Assembly: GCF_009497655.1 (NCBI RefSeq)
Contig: NZ_CP023317.1
Location: forward strand, 4,741,501-4,805,500
Length of the DNA: 64,000 nucleotides
From: Priestia megaterium
GTDB lineage: Bacteria; Bacillota; Bacilli; Bacillales; Bacillaceae_H
Direction of reading: 5' to 3'
Below are positions 1 through 9,100 of the stretch, in pieces (positions within the stretch are counted from its first letter, which is position 1; each line of letters starts with the position of its first letter). Under the pieces are notes generated by a model. The model did not search any database, was not told where the DNA came from, and worked only from the letters and a program-made list of their open reading frames with translations. The position numbers and the translations under genes were made by a program.

Positions 1-429
1 AATCGTCTTGCTGCATCGCTTATAATCTTCCATATCAATCGTCACGAACACGCTATATTTTTCCGCTTCATTTAGAATATGACGCATATGATGAAGCGCC
101 AGATCTTCAGAAATATCAAGTCCCATAGACGTTAATTTCAAAGAAATTTCTGAATCTAACCTTTCTTTGTGTATAAGATGGATGGCCTTTATGCATTGAG
201 CCACAGCATTATTGACTTCAGCTTCACTTTCCACAAACTCTCCGAGATAATCAATCGTTACTTTTAATCCCTGTTCATTTAGCTTTTTTATCACACTAAC
301 AGCTTCATCGATGGTTTCCCCTGCAACAAACCTTGCTGCCCCAAAACGTAAACCATAGCGCTTAGCCAGCTTTGTTAACTTTTTGCTTTTTGATAACAAT
401 AAAAAAAAGTTTCTTATCGTTTGTTCCAA
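1..429 (-). CDS. Proline dehydrogenase, partial (3' end outside window)
   Basis: Oxidises L-proline to pyrroline-5-carboxylate with FAD, the first step of proline catabolism. The minus-strand reading frame is open from a TTG codon at 429 to the window edge (143 codons). It reads RFVAGETIDEAV followed by TIDYLGE, the N-terminal beta-strand signature of bacterial PutA/PutB/FadM-type proline dehydrogenases. I chose the TTG because a G-rich Shine-Dalgarno stretch lies five bases upstream; no ATG is better placed. The catalytic C-terminal half is beyond the window. In B. subtilis a paralogue (yusM/fadM) also lies in the yus region, which agrees with yusU and yusV nearby. Family assignment is firm; the choice between paralogues is not. 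Confidence 0.85.
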   Translation of the reverse strand, partial: MEQTIRNFFLLLSKSKKLTKLAKRYGLRFGAARFVAGETIDEAVSVIKKLNEQGLKVTIDYLGEFVESEAEVNNAVAQCIKAIHLIHKERLDSEISLKLTSMGLDISEDLALHHMRHILNEAEKYSVFVTIDMEDYKRCSKTI

Positions 430-577
430 AGCAACCCCCCGCCTTCACTTGTCATACACCTCACAAATTTTATCTAATTATCATTAATTTTACCATTTTA
501 TCAACCAGATAGATAGGCACCCTTCATTAACATATGCACACTAGATCAAAAAGCTACCTGGAGCTTTTTTGATAAAA

Positions 578-606
578 AAACATTCATCAGCTTCGTGATG
601 AATGTT
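578..606 (-). terminator. Intrinsic terminator after yusU
   Basis: A 12-bp perfect stem (AAACATTCATCA / TGATGAATGTTT) with a 5-nt loop directly follows the yusU stop codon and runs into a T-rich tract on the minus strand. A second, weaker hairpin (AAAAGCT / AGCTTTT) lies at about 548-570. Together they separate yusU from the proline dehydrogenase gene. Confidence 0.8.
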
Positions 607-607
607 T

Positions 608-865
608 TTATTCTGGTTTTCGCTGTGACGCTCGATGCGCTTCATTCAGCTCTTTTATTTCCTTCACAATTTCAATCATTTCCGCTTTTGCGTCTGGATA
701 TAATTGATTCCAATGCTTTGTTAAAGGCGGCATAGATTTTGAGATATGGTTGTAAAGTGCCCACATTTTCACTTTTTCCTGCAGCTGTTCATCACTTTCT
801 CCAACCATTAGTTCCGTATACTTTTCAATCAAACCGTCGAATTGCTCTTGAAAGGTTTTACTCAT
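608..865 (-). CDS. yusU: YusU-like DUF2573 protein
   Basis: A small, acidic, largely helical protein of 85 residues with no signal peptide or membrane segment. Central residues KMWALYNHISKSMP followed by HWNQLYP match my recollection of B. subtilis YusU (DUF2573), whose function is unknown. Its start overlaps the end of the upstream FhuF-like gene by 8 bp, so it is probably co-translated as the last gene of the siderophore uptake operon. In B. subtilis yusU is likewise next to the yusV ATPase gene, so the linkage is conserved and may indicate a role in iron handling; that role is inference. Confidence 0.75.
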   Translation of the reverse strand: MSKTFQEQFDGLIEKYTELMVGESDEQLQEKVKMWALYNHISKSMPPLTKHWNQLYPDAKAEMIEIVKEIKELNEAHRASQRKPE

Positions 866-1628
866 GCGCAGTCACTCCTTTCTTTGGTTTACAAATAACC
901 GGACACGTTCGACAATAAGTCTCTTTATCTCCTGTTTGGTAGGACAAACAGCACGTTTTTCGTACTCTTATCTCCTGCTTTTGTTTCTCTATATATTGAG
1001 GAGGTGAACTGTACCGAGCAAGCGGATTGTTATGATATGAACCAAAGTGACGTCCCTCAGCTTCTTCTAACACGTATCGTAAATTCTTTTGCACTTTCAC
1101 ATTGTCTATTTCTTCGTTTGCTAAAAGCAAATCATAAAGCCAGTGAATATAAACAGCTACGTTTTCCCACAGCGTCAGCTTTGAGATTTTTGTCACTTTA
1201 CGCAGTACTGACCACATCGGCTCAATTTGATGAGCAAACAATTCATCAAGAAGTTCATCAAGAAGAATTTCGCGATTATCCTCTGTTACTTCTGTCGTCT
1301 CAATTTCTGAGATAAACACTTTTGGAAGCCACATCGTTTCAACTTGTTCGGTATGCAAAGATACATTTTTAGTCGATACATTTATCTTTTTTTGAAACAC
1401 AATAAATGAATACAAAGCCGCAACCACAACAAAACTATACCGCTTTGCTAACATTGAAGCAGCTGCTCTCAAACTAGCGGCCTCCATCGTCTCTTGAATC
1501 CATAATAGCTGCACCTTCACCTTACTTTCATCCATGCAGCTGGCAGGAGAAAACCTGTACAGCGAGTTATCTTTAAACGTACAGCGGAATTTTTCTGCTA
1601 ACTCGCTTTGCTCATTCCTACTGAGCAT
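858..1628 (-). CDS. FhuF-like ferric-siderophore reductase
   Basis: Probably a cytoplasmic [2Fe-2S] protein that reduces ferric siderophore after import to release iron. The C-terminus carries two adjacent cysteines and then a CxxC (CC-X11-C-X2-C, in KTCCLSYQ and YCRTCP), the cluster-binding arrangement of the FhuF / IucA-IucC C-terminal family. The rest of the protein is diverged from E. coli FhuF. It sits between the transporter ATPase gene (overlap of about 11 bp) and yusU, which supports a role in siderophore use. An in-frame TTG at 1640 would add four residues; neither start has a strong ribosome binding site, so translational coupling is likely. The exact siderophore is unknown. Confidence 0.75.
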   Translation of the reverse strand: MLSRNEQSELAEKFRCTFKDNSLYRFSPASCMDESKVKVQLLWIQETMEAASLRAAASMLAKRYSFVVVAALYSFIVFQKKINVSTKNVSLHTEQVETMWLPKVFISEIETTEVTEDNREILLDELLDELFAHQIEPMWSVLRKVTKISKLTLWENVAVYIHWLYDLLLANEEIDNVKVQKNLRYVLEEAEGRHFGSYHNNPLARYSSPPQYIEKQKQEIRVRKTCCLSYQTGDKETYCRTCPVICKPKKGVTAHE

Positions 1629-2445
1629 GCTGCGTTTCAACTCGCAGCTTATTCACAATACATCGTCCGCGCCCATGAGGAATACAAAGAGGCGTTCCAA
1701 ATAACGGATCAACCGTCACTTCACAGTTCATATTAAAGACTCGCTGTACTAAATCGCAGTTAATGACTTCTTCTGGTCTTCCCTGTGCATAGATTTTTTT
1801 ATCTTGAAGCGCCACAATATGATGAGCATAGCGGCAAGCTAAGTTTAAATCATGCAGCACCATTACGATGGTACGATTTTCTTTTTCATTCAGTTCAAAC
1901 AACAAGTCCAAGATCTCAATTTGATGCGTCATATCTAAATATGTTGTCGGTTCATCAAGTAAAATAATATCTGTATCTTGCGCTAGTGTCATGGCAATCC
2001 ATGCGCGCTGACGCTGTCCCCCAGAAAGCGAATCAACTTGACGATCTGCCAAGTCTGCTAAGCCTGTTGCTTCCAGTGCATTTTGCACTTTTTCTTCATC
2101 CTCTTGAGACCACTGGCGGAACCAATTTTGATACGGATAGCGCCCTTGTTTAACAAGCTGCAGCACAGTCAGACCTTCAGGTGCAACAGGACCTTGAGGA
2201 AGGATTGCTAGCTGCTTTGCAATTTCCTTGGTAGGAAGAGAAGAAATTTTAGAACCTTCTAGTAAAATAGAGCCTGCATGTGGCTTCAATAACCTTGCCA
2301 GTGAACGCAGCAGCGTAGATTTTCCGCATCCATTACTGCCGATAAAAACCGTAATCTCACCCTTTGGGATGGTAACGTCAAGCTCATCTATAATCATCGC
2401 TTCTCCATATGATAATGTTAGCGACTTTGTTTCTAACGAATGCAT
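1618..2445 (-). CDS. yusV: Iron-siderophore ABC transporter ATP-binding protein
   Basis: ATPase that drives ferric-siderophore import through the FecCD permeases encoded just upstream. It has Walker [10 protein letters not shown] (residues 36-44), a Q-loop glutamine at 84, the signature LSGGQ (140-144) and Walker B IILLDEP (160-166), in the order typical of FepC/FhuC ATPases. Length (275 aa) is normal. B. subtilis YusV is a shared ATPase for several siderophore permeases; here the gene is in the same operon as one permease pair, so it may serve that system alone or several. Confidence 0.92.
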   Translation of the reverse strand: MHSLETKSLTLSYGEAMIIDELDVTIPKGEITVFIGSNGCGKSTLLRSLARLLKPHAGSILLEGSKISSLPTKEIAKQLAILPQGPVAPEGLTVLQLVKQGRYPYQNWFRQWSQEDEEKVQNALEATGLADLADRQVDSLSGGQRQRAWIAMTLAQDTDIILLDEPTTYLDMTHQIEILDLLFELNEKENRTIVMVLHDLNLACRYAHHIVALQDKKIYAQGRPEEVINCDLVQRVFNMNCEVTVDPLFGTPLCIPHGRGRCIVNKLRVETQHAQ

Positions 2446-2471
2446 GCGAATCGCTCCTTCTACAAAGAATG

Positions 2472-3521
2472 CTATACGTTTCTTTGTTTGTATAGTAAAT
2501 AAATGAAGTATGGTGCGCCAATTGCAGCTGTAAATACACCTGCTGGCACTTCGATTGGCAAGAAGAATGTTCGGCCAATTAAATCTGCTGCTGTGATTAA
2601 AATCGCTCCGATTAGTGCCGATAGCGGTATTAAAGCGCCGAATGACGAACCTACAAGCTTTCGGGCAATATGTGGAGCAAGTAACCCTACAAAGCTAATT
2701 CCACCGGCAAATGCAACGGCGCTCCCGGTTAAAGCTGTGCTCATCAGCAATAGTGCCAATCGATTTTTTTGAACGCGACTTCCAACGTTAGTCGCAATTT
2801 CTTCACCTAATTCTTGAACATTTAAATTTCGAATCATTAAAATCGTAATTATAACCAGCCCTGCAGTAACTGGAACTAGTACGGAAACACTGGCCCAATT
2901 TGAACCATACACCGTTCCGGTAATCCAAATATTTGCCTGGCTAGCGCGGTAGATAGGACCCATAATCATAAACAGCGTGGTCATAGCTTTCGTTAACGCT
3001 GTTAATCCAATTCCTATTAATACTAGTGTAATAGGAGAGACACCATTTTTCCAGGCAAACACATAAAGTAAAAGCGCCACTGCCACGGCACCTAAAAATG
3101 CGCTAACAGGCATCCAATTAATACTTACGGTTAACGAGTTGCTTTTATCACTAAATAGTGTCAAAAATAACACTACACCAACTGACGCTCCTCCTGTTAA
3201 TCCAATTAAGTCTGGTGAAGCAAGCGGATTTCTCACAAGCCCCTGCAAGATAGCGCCCGCAATAGCTAGACAAATACCAGCACAAATGGCAACAATAATA
3301 CGCGGCAGTCTAAAAGATGTAACAACTAATCGTTCAAACTCCAACCCATGACCCGCTAAAATTTTAATTACACGAAATGGATTAATAAATAAGTCACCCG
3401 TACCTGCACTTAACAAAAAGAGTGCAACAAGGACAGCTGAAAATCCGGTAATGATTAGAGCAGCTTTTATATTAACTAAAAATGAAATTCTCTTTAAGCG
3501 AAGAGATAAGTATGTTTTCAT
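2472..3521 (-). CDS. yfhA: FecCD-family iron-siderophore permease, subunit 2
   Basis: Integral membrane permease half of a BtuC/FecCD-type importer. After a short basic N-terminus the 349-residue protein has about nine to ten hydrophobic segments. It contains [20 protein letters not shown] and [11 protein letters not shown], the conserved loop motifs of the family that contact the ATPase and line the channel. Its ATG overlaps the stop of the preceding permease gene by 4 bp (ATGA), so the two subunits are translationally coupled and probably form a heterodimer. Similarity and context point to B. subtilis YfhA; substrate is presumably a hydroxamate or catecholate siderophore. Confidence 0.9.
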   Translation of the reverse strand: MKTYLSLRLKRISFLVNIKAALIITGFSAVLVALFLLSAGTGDLFINPFRVIKILAGHGLEFERLVVTSFRLPRIIVAICAGICLAIAGAILQGLVRNPLASPDLIGLTGGASVGVVLFLTLFSDKSNSLTVSINWMPVSAFLGAVAVALLLYVFAWKNGVSPITLVLIGIGLTALTKAMTTLFMIMGPIYRASQANIWITGTVYGSNWASVSVLVPVTAGLVIITILMIRNLNVQELGEEIATNVGSRVQKNRLALLLMSTALTGSAVAFAGGISFVGLLAPHIARKLVGSSFGALIPLSALIGAILITAADLIGRTFFLPIEVPAGVFTAAIGAPYFIYLLYKQRNV

Positions 3522-4528
3522 GACGTCTTCGCCCCTTTCCTTGCCATATAGATAAAGAAAGGTGTACCAATAACAGCAGTCATGACTCCAACAGGGATTT
3601 CTTGAGGCATAATGACGTACCTTGCGCCAACATCAGCTAATAAAATTAAAATCCCGCCGACAACCGCACTATAAGGAAATACCCAGCGATAATCTTGTCC
3701 TACGATTGCTCTTACAACGTGAGGAACAATGATTCCTACAAAGCTAATGGGACCGGCTACTGCAACGGCTCCCCCCGCTAAAATCGCAATAATGATGCCG
3801 CTTATAATTTTGACAAGAGCTGTTCTTTGACCTAATCCTTTGGCTACGTCTTCACCAATCGTTAAAATATTAATTTTTGAAGCGATAAAAAAAGTAACAA
3901 TAATTGCTGGCACTACATAAGGCAGTATGCCATACAACATTTCAACCTTGCGTCCTTGCACAGACCCTGCCAGCCAAAAGAGGACTTGATCAAGCGAAGA
4001 TTCATCCACAGCTAGCAGTCCTTGTGTTAAAGAAGAGAAAAAGGCTGCAATAGCCGCTCCTGCGAGCGTCAGTTTGATAGGCGTTAGCCCTTCTTTTCCA
4101 ATGGACCCAAGAAAATAGACAACCACTACGGTTAGTGCCGCTCCTACAAATGCAATCCATGTAAAAGCTTGAAGTGAATTGACCGAAAAAATCATCACTG
4201 CAACAACAATAAAAAAGCTGGCCCCAGCGTTCACACCGATAATATCCGGTGAAGCAAGTGGGTTTTTCGTTAACGCCTGCATCATTGCTCCTGCAATTCC
4301 TAAACAAATACCTACCACAGCACCGATTATAGCGCGCGGCAATCGAATATTTTGAATAACTATGTGCTCATTCGAACCGTTAAACGCTTGAAAAGCTTCA
4401 AATGCTGTTTTGATACTTGTATCTGTGTATCCGAGTACGATACTTAATCCAATACAGATTAAAAGCAGCATGATTCCAATGATGAGCCCCATTACTTTCA
4501 TTTGAACACTGCGTAGCATCATTTTCAT
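3518..4528 (-). CDS. yfiZ: FecCD-family iron-siderophore permease, subunit 1
   Basis: First gene of the minus-strand iron uptake operon. The 336-residue protein is strongly hydrophobic with an N-terminal membrane anchor and the family motifs LTKNPLASPDIIGVN and FVGIIVPHVVR. It should pair with the second permease encoded downstream. The start has an AGAGGAG ribosome binding site. A promoter (TTGACA, 17 bp, TAAACT) and a Fur box lie directly upstream in the region shared with the divergent receptor gene, so expression should be induced by iron starvation. Naming after B. subtilis yfiZ rests on the family and on the divergent yfiY-like receptor. Confidence 0.9.
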   Translation of the reverse strand: MKMMLRSVQMKVMGLIIGIMLLLICIGLSIVLGYTDTSIKTAFEAFQAFNGSNEHIVIQNIRLPRAIIGAVVGICLGIAGAMMQALTKNPLASPDIIGVNAGASFFIVVAVMIFSVNSLQAFTWIAFVGAALTVVVVYFLGSIGKEGLTPIKLTLAGAAIAAFFSSLTQGLLAVDESSLDQVLFWLAGSVQGRKVEMLYGILPYVVPAIIVTFFIASKINILTIGEDVAKGLGQRTALVKIISGIIIAILAGGAVAVAGPISFVGIIVPHVVRAIVGQDYRWVFPYSAVVGGILILLADVGARYVIMPQEIPVGVMTAVIGTPFFIYMARKGAKTS

Positions 4529-4568
4529 TGCTCTCCTCTAAGATGATTCCTATATATATCTAACCTTT

Positions 4569-4597
4569 AGTTTAGGAAACATTGAAAAAAGTGTCAA
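4569..4597 (-). promoter_or_regulatory. SigA promoter of the siderophore permease operon
   Basis: On the minus strand, -35 TTGACA (4592-4597) and -10 TAAACT (4569-4574) are separated by exactly 17 bp. It reads into yfiZ and lies just downstream of the Fur box at 4604-4618. Confidence 0.75.
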
Positions 4598-4603
4598 TGA
4601 TTT

Positions 4604-4618
4604 TGAGAATCATTTTCA
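4604..4618. promoter_or_regulatory. Fur box 1
   Basis: TGAGAATCATTTTCA matches the 7-1-7 Fur consensus TGATAATNATTATCA at 13 of 15 positions, counting the free centre. It abuts the -35 of the permease operon promoter, so Fur with Fe(II) would block that promoter. Confidence 0.8.
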
Positions 4619-4626
4619 ATTTTTAA

Positions 4627-4655
4627 TTGACACCGCTTAAAAGTTAGAATATTAT
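4627..4655 (+). promoter_or_regulatory. SigA promoter of the siderophore receptor gene
   Basis: -35 TTGACA (4627-4632) and -10 TATTAT (4650-4655) with 17 bp spacing. The predicted start of transcription is immediately upstream of the second Fur box. Confidence 0.8.
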
Positions 4656-4667
4656 CTTAATTGTTAA

Positions 4668-4682
4668 TGAAAATCATTATCA
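4668..4682. promoter_or_regulatory. Fur box 2
   Basis: TGAAAATCATTATCA matches the 7-1-7 Fur consensus at 14 of 15 positions. It covers the start region of the receptor transcript, a typical repressor position. Confidence 0.85.
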
Positions 4683-4701
4683 CTTACGAGGGGGAAAAGA
4701 T

Positions 4702-5691
4702 GTGAATACATATTCTAAAGGCAAGTTGTCATATTTGTTGTCCATTCTTACCATTATGACACTGCTTGTGCTGGCAGCCTGCGGTAATTCAAACGGCGCT
4801 GACAGCGATAAAAAAGAAAAAACTGAGGGTTCTGGCGAAACTTACACAGTAAAACACGCAATGGATAAAACCGATATTAAAGGAACGCCTAAACGAGTGG
4901 TTGTTTTAACAAACGAAGGTACTGAAGCTCTTCTTGCAATGGGTGTAAAGCCTGTGGGCGCTGTTCAATCATGGTTAGGAAATCCGTGGTATGACCATAT
5001 TAAAGGTCAGATGAAAGGCGTTAAAAGTGTGGGTACAGAAAGCGAGCCAAGCTTAGAAGCAATCGCTGCTTTAAAGCCTGACTTGATTATCGGAAATAAA
5101 ATGCGACAAGAAAAAGTATACGATCAGCTTAGTCAAATTGCTCCGACTGTATTCTCTGAGGAGCTGCGCGGAGATTGGAAATCAAACTTTAAGCTATATG
5201 CAAAAGCTGTAAACAAAGAAGAAAAAGGTAAAGAAGTATTAGCTGACTATGACAATCGCGTAGCAGATTTAAAGAAACGCCTTGGAGATCAGTTAAAACA
5301 AAAAATCTCAGTTGTACGCTTTACAGCTGGAGACGTTCGTATCTATCATAAAGATTCATTCTCAGGTGTTATTTTAGATCAGCTTGGATTTGCTCGCCCT
5401 GAGTCTCAAGACAAGGATGATTTTGCTGAAATGAATGCAACAAAAGAACGCATTCCGGCAATGGACGGCGATCAGCTATTTTACTTCTCTTATGAAACGG
5501 GAGACGGTGAAGCAACAAAGCTTGAAAAAGAATGGATAAACGATCCTCTCTTTAAAAAGCTAAAAGTGGCTCAAGAAAATCATGTTCATAAAGTAGATGA
5601 TGCTACTTGGAATACAGCAGGCGGTGTGTTAGCAGCTAATATCGTCCTTGATGATATTGAAAAAATCTTCTTAGATAAAAAACAACAATAA
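4702..5691 (+). CDS. yfiY: Iron-siderophore-binding lipoprotein
   Basis: Extracytoplasmic receptor that captures ferric siderophore and delivers it to the divergently encoded FecCD permease. The signal peptide ends in a lipobox LAAC with the modified cysteine at residue 27, followed by a low-complexity Ser/Asn/Lys linker. The remainder is a class III binding-protein fold (TroA/FhuD type), with the strand PKRVVVLTNEGTEALLAMGVKP typical of the family shortened here to its N-terminal edge. The start is a GTG at 4702 after GAGGGGG; the ATG two bases upstream is followed at once by a stop. A strong terminator follows. Closest named relative is probably B. subtilis YfiY (schizokinen/arthrobactin type); the ligand is inferred. 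Confidence 0.9.
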   Translation: MNTYSKGKLSYLLSILTIMTLLVLAACGNSNGADSDKKEKTEGSGETYTVKHAMDKTDIKGTPKRVVVLTNEGTEALLAMGVKPVGAVQSWLGNPWYDHIKGQMKGVKSVGTESEPSLEAIAALKPDLIIGNKMRQEKVYDQLSQIAPTVFSEELRGDWKSNFKLYAKAVNKEEKGKEVLADYDNRVADLKKRLGDQLKQKISVVRFTAGDVRIYHKDSFSGVILDQLGFARPESQDKDDFAEMNATKERIPAMDGDQLFYFSYETGDGEATKLEKEWINDPLFKKLKVAQENHVHKVDDATWNTAGGVLAANIVLDDIEKIFLDKKQQ

Positions 5692-5694
5692 TAT

Positions 5695-5732
5695 GAAAGA
5701 AAGAGCTTCGACGAATCGAAGCTCTTTCTTTC
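5695..5732 (+). terminator. Intrinsic terminator of the receptor gene
   Basis: A 17-bp perfect stem with a CGAA tetraloop begins four bases after the stop codon; the 3' arm is T-rich. Confidence 0.85.
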
Positions 5733-5800
5733 ATGTATAATGTATTTCCTTTCATCGCACACTAACCGTGGTCTCACTTTATTAAATAGGAGTGGTGAAA

Positions 5801-5974
5801 ATGAATTCAAAAAAACAGCCTAAAAAGCAGCCAGATACAAATGAAATGGCTGACCGCCAGTTCGAAACAGAAGATTATAACCGACAAGATGCACTCTCGC
5901 AAGGTCTAGCAGAAACACATGAGCAAGTAAGCGACGCCTATCAAGAAGGATCATTTGAAGATACAGATCGTTAA
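5801..5974 (+). CDS. Small DUF4025 protein (YozQ-like)
   Basis: A 57-residue hydrophilic protein without a membrane segment. The C-terminal part, GLAETHEQVSDAYQEG, is the core of the DUF4025 family found in Bacillaceae, function unknown. I place the start at ATG 5801, eight bases after AGGAG; in-frame GTG codons at 5792 and 5795 overlap the ribosome binding site and are less likely. The gene is monocistronic between two terminators. Many such small proteins in Bacillus belong to stress or sporulation regulons, but nothing in the sequence proves that here. Confidence 0.75.
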   Translation: MNSKKQPKKQPDTNEMADRQFETEDYNRQDALSQGLAETHEQVSDAYQEGSFEDTDR

Positions 5975-5976
5975 TA

Positions 5977-6009
5977 AAAAAAGAGCTGACTCTAAGTCAG
6001 CTCTTTTTT
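5977..6009. terminator. Bidirectional terminator
   Basis: AAGAGCTGAC / GTCAGCTCTT stem with a 5-nt loop, flanked by A-tract and T-tract, so it can end the DUF4025 gene and the convergent small gene on the minus strand. Confidence 0.8.
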
Positions 6010-6145
6010 ATTTTGAATGCTGCCATGCCGTTTTAGGCAATGACATGGACATCCACTGCTGGCGCTTTGATTTATCAATCGTCACTTTCTTTGCTTTAAT
6101 TCCTTGTTGAATCAGCTGTTTCATTAGTTTATCAATTGACTTCAT
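6008..6145 (-). CDS. Small basic hypothetical protein, 45 aa
   Basis: A short minus-strand gene that I do not recognise. It encodes 45 residues, starting MKSIDKLMKQ and ending WQHSK, rich in Lys and Gln (about 10 Lys, net basic) with an amphipathic N-terminal helix. Support for it being real: ATG at 6145 preceded by GAGGTGA at proper spacing, it fills an otherwise empty gap, and a terminator hairpin sits exactly at its stop. It lies downstream of the RND pump gene, in the same orientation and 37 bp from its stop, so it may be the last gene of that transcript. Confidence 0.55.
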   Translation of the reverse strand: MKSIDKLMKQLIQQGIKAKKVTIDKSKRQQWMSMSLPKTAWQHSK

Positions 6146-6181
6146 CGCTATTCACCTCAAAAGCGGAAATTTGTCTTGCTT

Positions 6182-9100
6182 CTACTCTTTTACTTTTTTG
6201 CGCTTAAACTTCATAAAAAACTCATAGACAATTGGAACGATAATGAGCGTAAGCAGCGTAGAACTTGTTAGTCCTCCAATCACGGTAACCCCTAGCCCTT
6301 TTGAGATAAGGCCTCCACCTTCAAATCCAAAAGCTAATGGAAGCAGTGCACCAATCGTTGCAATAGCTGTCATTAAGATCGGGCGAAGACGTGTCATTCC
6401 AGCTTCTAGTAAAGCTTCACGCGTTGAAAGACCCTCTTGCTCTTTATGAATCACGCGGTCAATCAGAACAATCGCATTGGTTACCACAATTCCAATCAAC
6501 ATAAGAGCTCCAATCATCGAAGAAATACTAATCGTTTCCCCAGAGATTAAAAGCGCCACTAGCGCACCAATAAGTGTAAATGGAAGTGAGAATAAGATAG
6601 CAAATGGCGCTAAACCTCCACCAAATGTCAGTACAAGTACGAAGTACACGATACCAATGGCTGCGAGCATGGCAATTCCTAATTGACTAAATGAGTCATT
6701 AATTTGCTCTGATGCTCCGCCAAAGTTAATGTCCATATCACTTGGCAAATCAATTTTCTTCACTTCTTTTTGGACGTTAGAAGAAACACCGCCTACATCG
6801 TCACTCTTAATATCGGCACTTACCTCTGCATAAATTTTATTATCACGGCGCGTTACCGTATTCGACGTTTTACCTTTTTTAATATCGACAACTTCATTTA
6901 ATGTAACTTCCTGTCCAGTTTGAGAGGTCACTTTTGTGCTTGAAAGTTCGGCAAAAGTAGAGAAATCCTCTTTTTCTTTTGGAAGGTATACGTTAATTTC
7001 ATTTCCGTCTTTTTGGATAGTTGTTAATACTTCACGCTGTCCAAGGTTGGAAATTTGCATTCCGATTTGACTAGCAGACAAGCCGAGTTCAGCGGCTTTC
7101 TTTTGGTTCGGTACTAGCGTATATTCATCAAACGTATTTGAAAGCGTAGAATCGACATTTTTCAGTTCTTTATGCTTTTCTAAAACGCGCTGAACTTTAT
7201 CAGCATAAGGTTTGATTTCGTCTAAGCTATCTCCGTAAATAAGGACGTTTAATGAATTATTGCTGCCGCTAGACGCCGTATTCATGGAGCCCCATTCACC
7301 TTGATTCGCTTGTTTATTCAGAGCTTTTAATACTTTATCCTGCTCTTTATCAAAGTTTTGTGTATCCTCGTCATATTGCACAAATGTTAAAACGTTATTT
7401 TTGCTTCCCGGATTAAAAGAGTTACCTTCACCGAACGAATACTGAACCGTTTTGACACCATCTCGCTTCATCAAGTACGCTTCTGCGCGATTCGCTGCTT
7501 TTTCCACGTCGCTTTGAGACTGTCCGGCTTTCGGTGTATACGTAAGCGTCAGCGTTTTTTCTTGATCGGATGATAAAAAGCTAACCCCAATAGAAGGAAC
7601 TAAAAATAAACTTCCTACTAACAGTAGTACGGCTAACCCAAAGGAAATAAGCTTATGGTTTAGCGTCCAGTTCAAAATTCGCTTATATCCGTGCGCTAGT
7701 TTGCTTGGCTTTTCTTCTTTGACTTTTACATTTGTTTTAAATAACGAATGAGCAAGCATTGGCACGAGTGTTACCGCTACTAGCAGTGATGCTAACAGTG
7801 CAAAAACAACCGTTAACGCAAACGGTAAGAATAGCTCTCCTACCGGTCCTTCTACGAGACCTAACGGTAAGAATACGGCCACGGTTACGACTGTAGAAGA
7901 AAAAATCGGAACAAACATTTCTTTCGTCGCCGCGACAATTAAATCTTTTCCTGTAAGCTTTTCTTCCTGATAAGCCATGCGGCGGTAAATATTTTCAATA
8001 ACGACAATGGAATCATCTACAACCCTTCCGATGGCTACAGTCATCGCTCCAAGCGTCATAATATTTAAAGAGATATCCATTGATTTGAGCGCCAAAATGG
8101 CGATTAATAGCGAAAGCGGAATTGAAATAACGGCAATAATCGTTGAACGAATATCACGTAAAAATAAAAGAATAATAATAACCGCAAAGACCGCACCGAT
8201 AATAGCTTTATTTAGCATCGTATGAACAGAATCTTCAATCGGTTTACCTTGATCAAAAATATTGTCAACGTGAAGGTCTTTATTTTTCTTTTCTAGGCTA
8301 TTCATTTTTTCTTTAATATCATTTACAACATTTACTGTGTTCGCATCCTTCGCTTTGACAACTTGTACAGCAATTGAAGGTTTTCCGTTCGTGCGAGAAA
8401 TGGATTCTGCTTTCCCCGTCACTTTAACATCCGCAATTTCTTTTAATTTCACAGTTGGAATCGAAGCTGCGGACGGCGCCTGCTGCACGGCTTTTTGTGT
8501 TTGCTGCTGGCTCATTCCTTGTTGCTGACCTTGAGCAGCTCCTTGACTAGGCACAGCTGGAATCTCTAAGTTTTCCAAATCTTTTTCTGTTGTCATCTTT
8601 CCGTCTACCACAACAGATTTTTGAGATCCATCCATCGTATACGTACCAGCCGGCACTTTTGCATCGGATGCTTGGATCAGCTTTTTCACCGTATCTTCAT
8701 CGAGTCCCAGCTGCTTGAGCTTGTCTTGTTTGAATACAAGTTCTGCTTCTTCAACTTGTTCTCCTGACACGCTGACCGAAGAAATGCCTTGCACTTTTTC
8801 AACTTGTGGAACAACGGTATTTTTTACATACTTCGTTAAGTCTTCTAATGATTTTTTATCATCTGAAACACTTAATGAAATAATCGGAAAATCACTGATG
8901 CTTTGTCTTGAAACATTTGGTTCCTCTACATCATCTGGCAGATCCACGTTTGAAAGAGCTCGTCTGACTTCGTCTTCTGCCTTCTCCATATTTTTACTAA
9001 AGCCATATTCAACTTGAATGGTAGCCATATTTTCATAAGAAGACGAGCTAACTGTGTCAACGCCGCTCAGTCCCTGAAGCTTTTGTTCAATTGGCTTACT

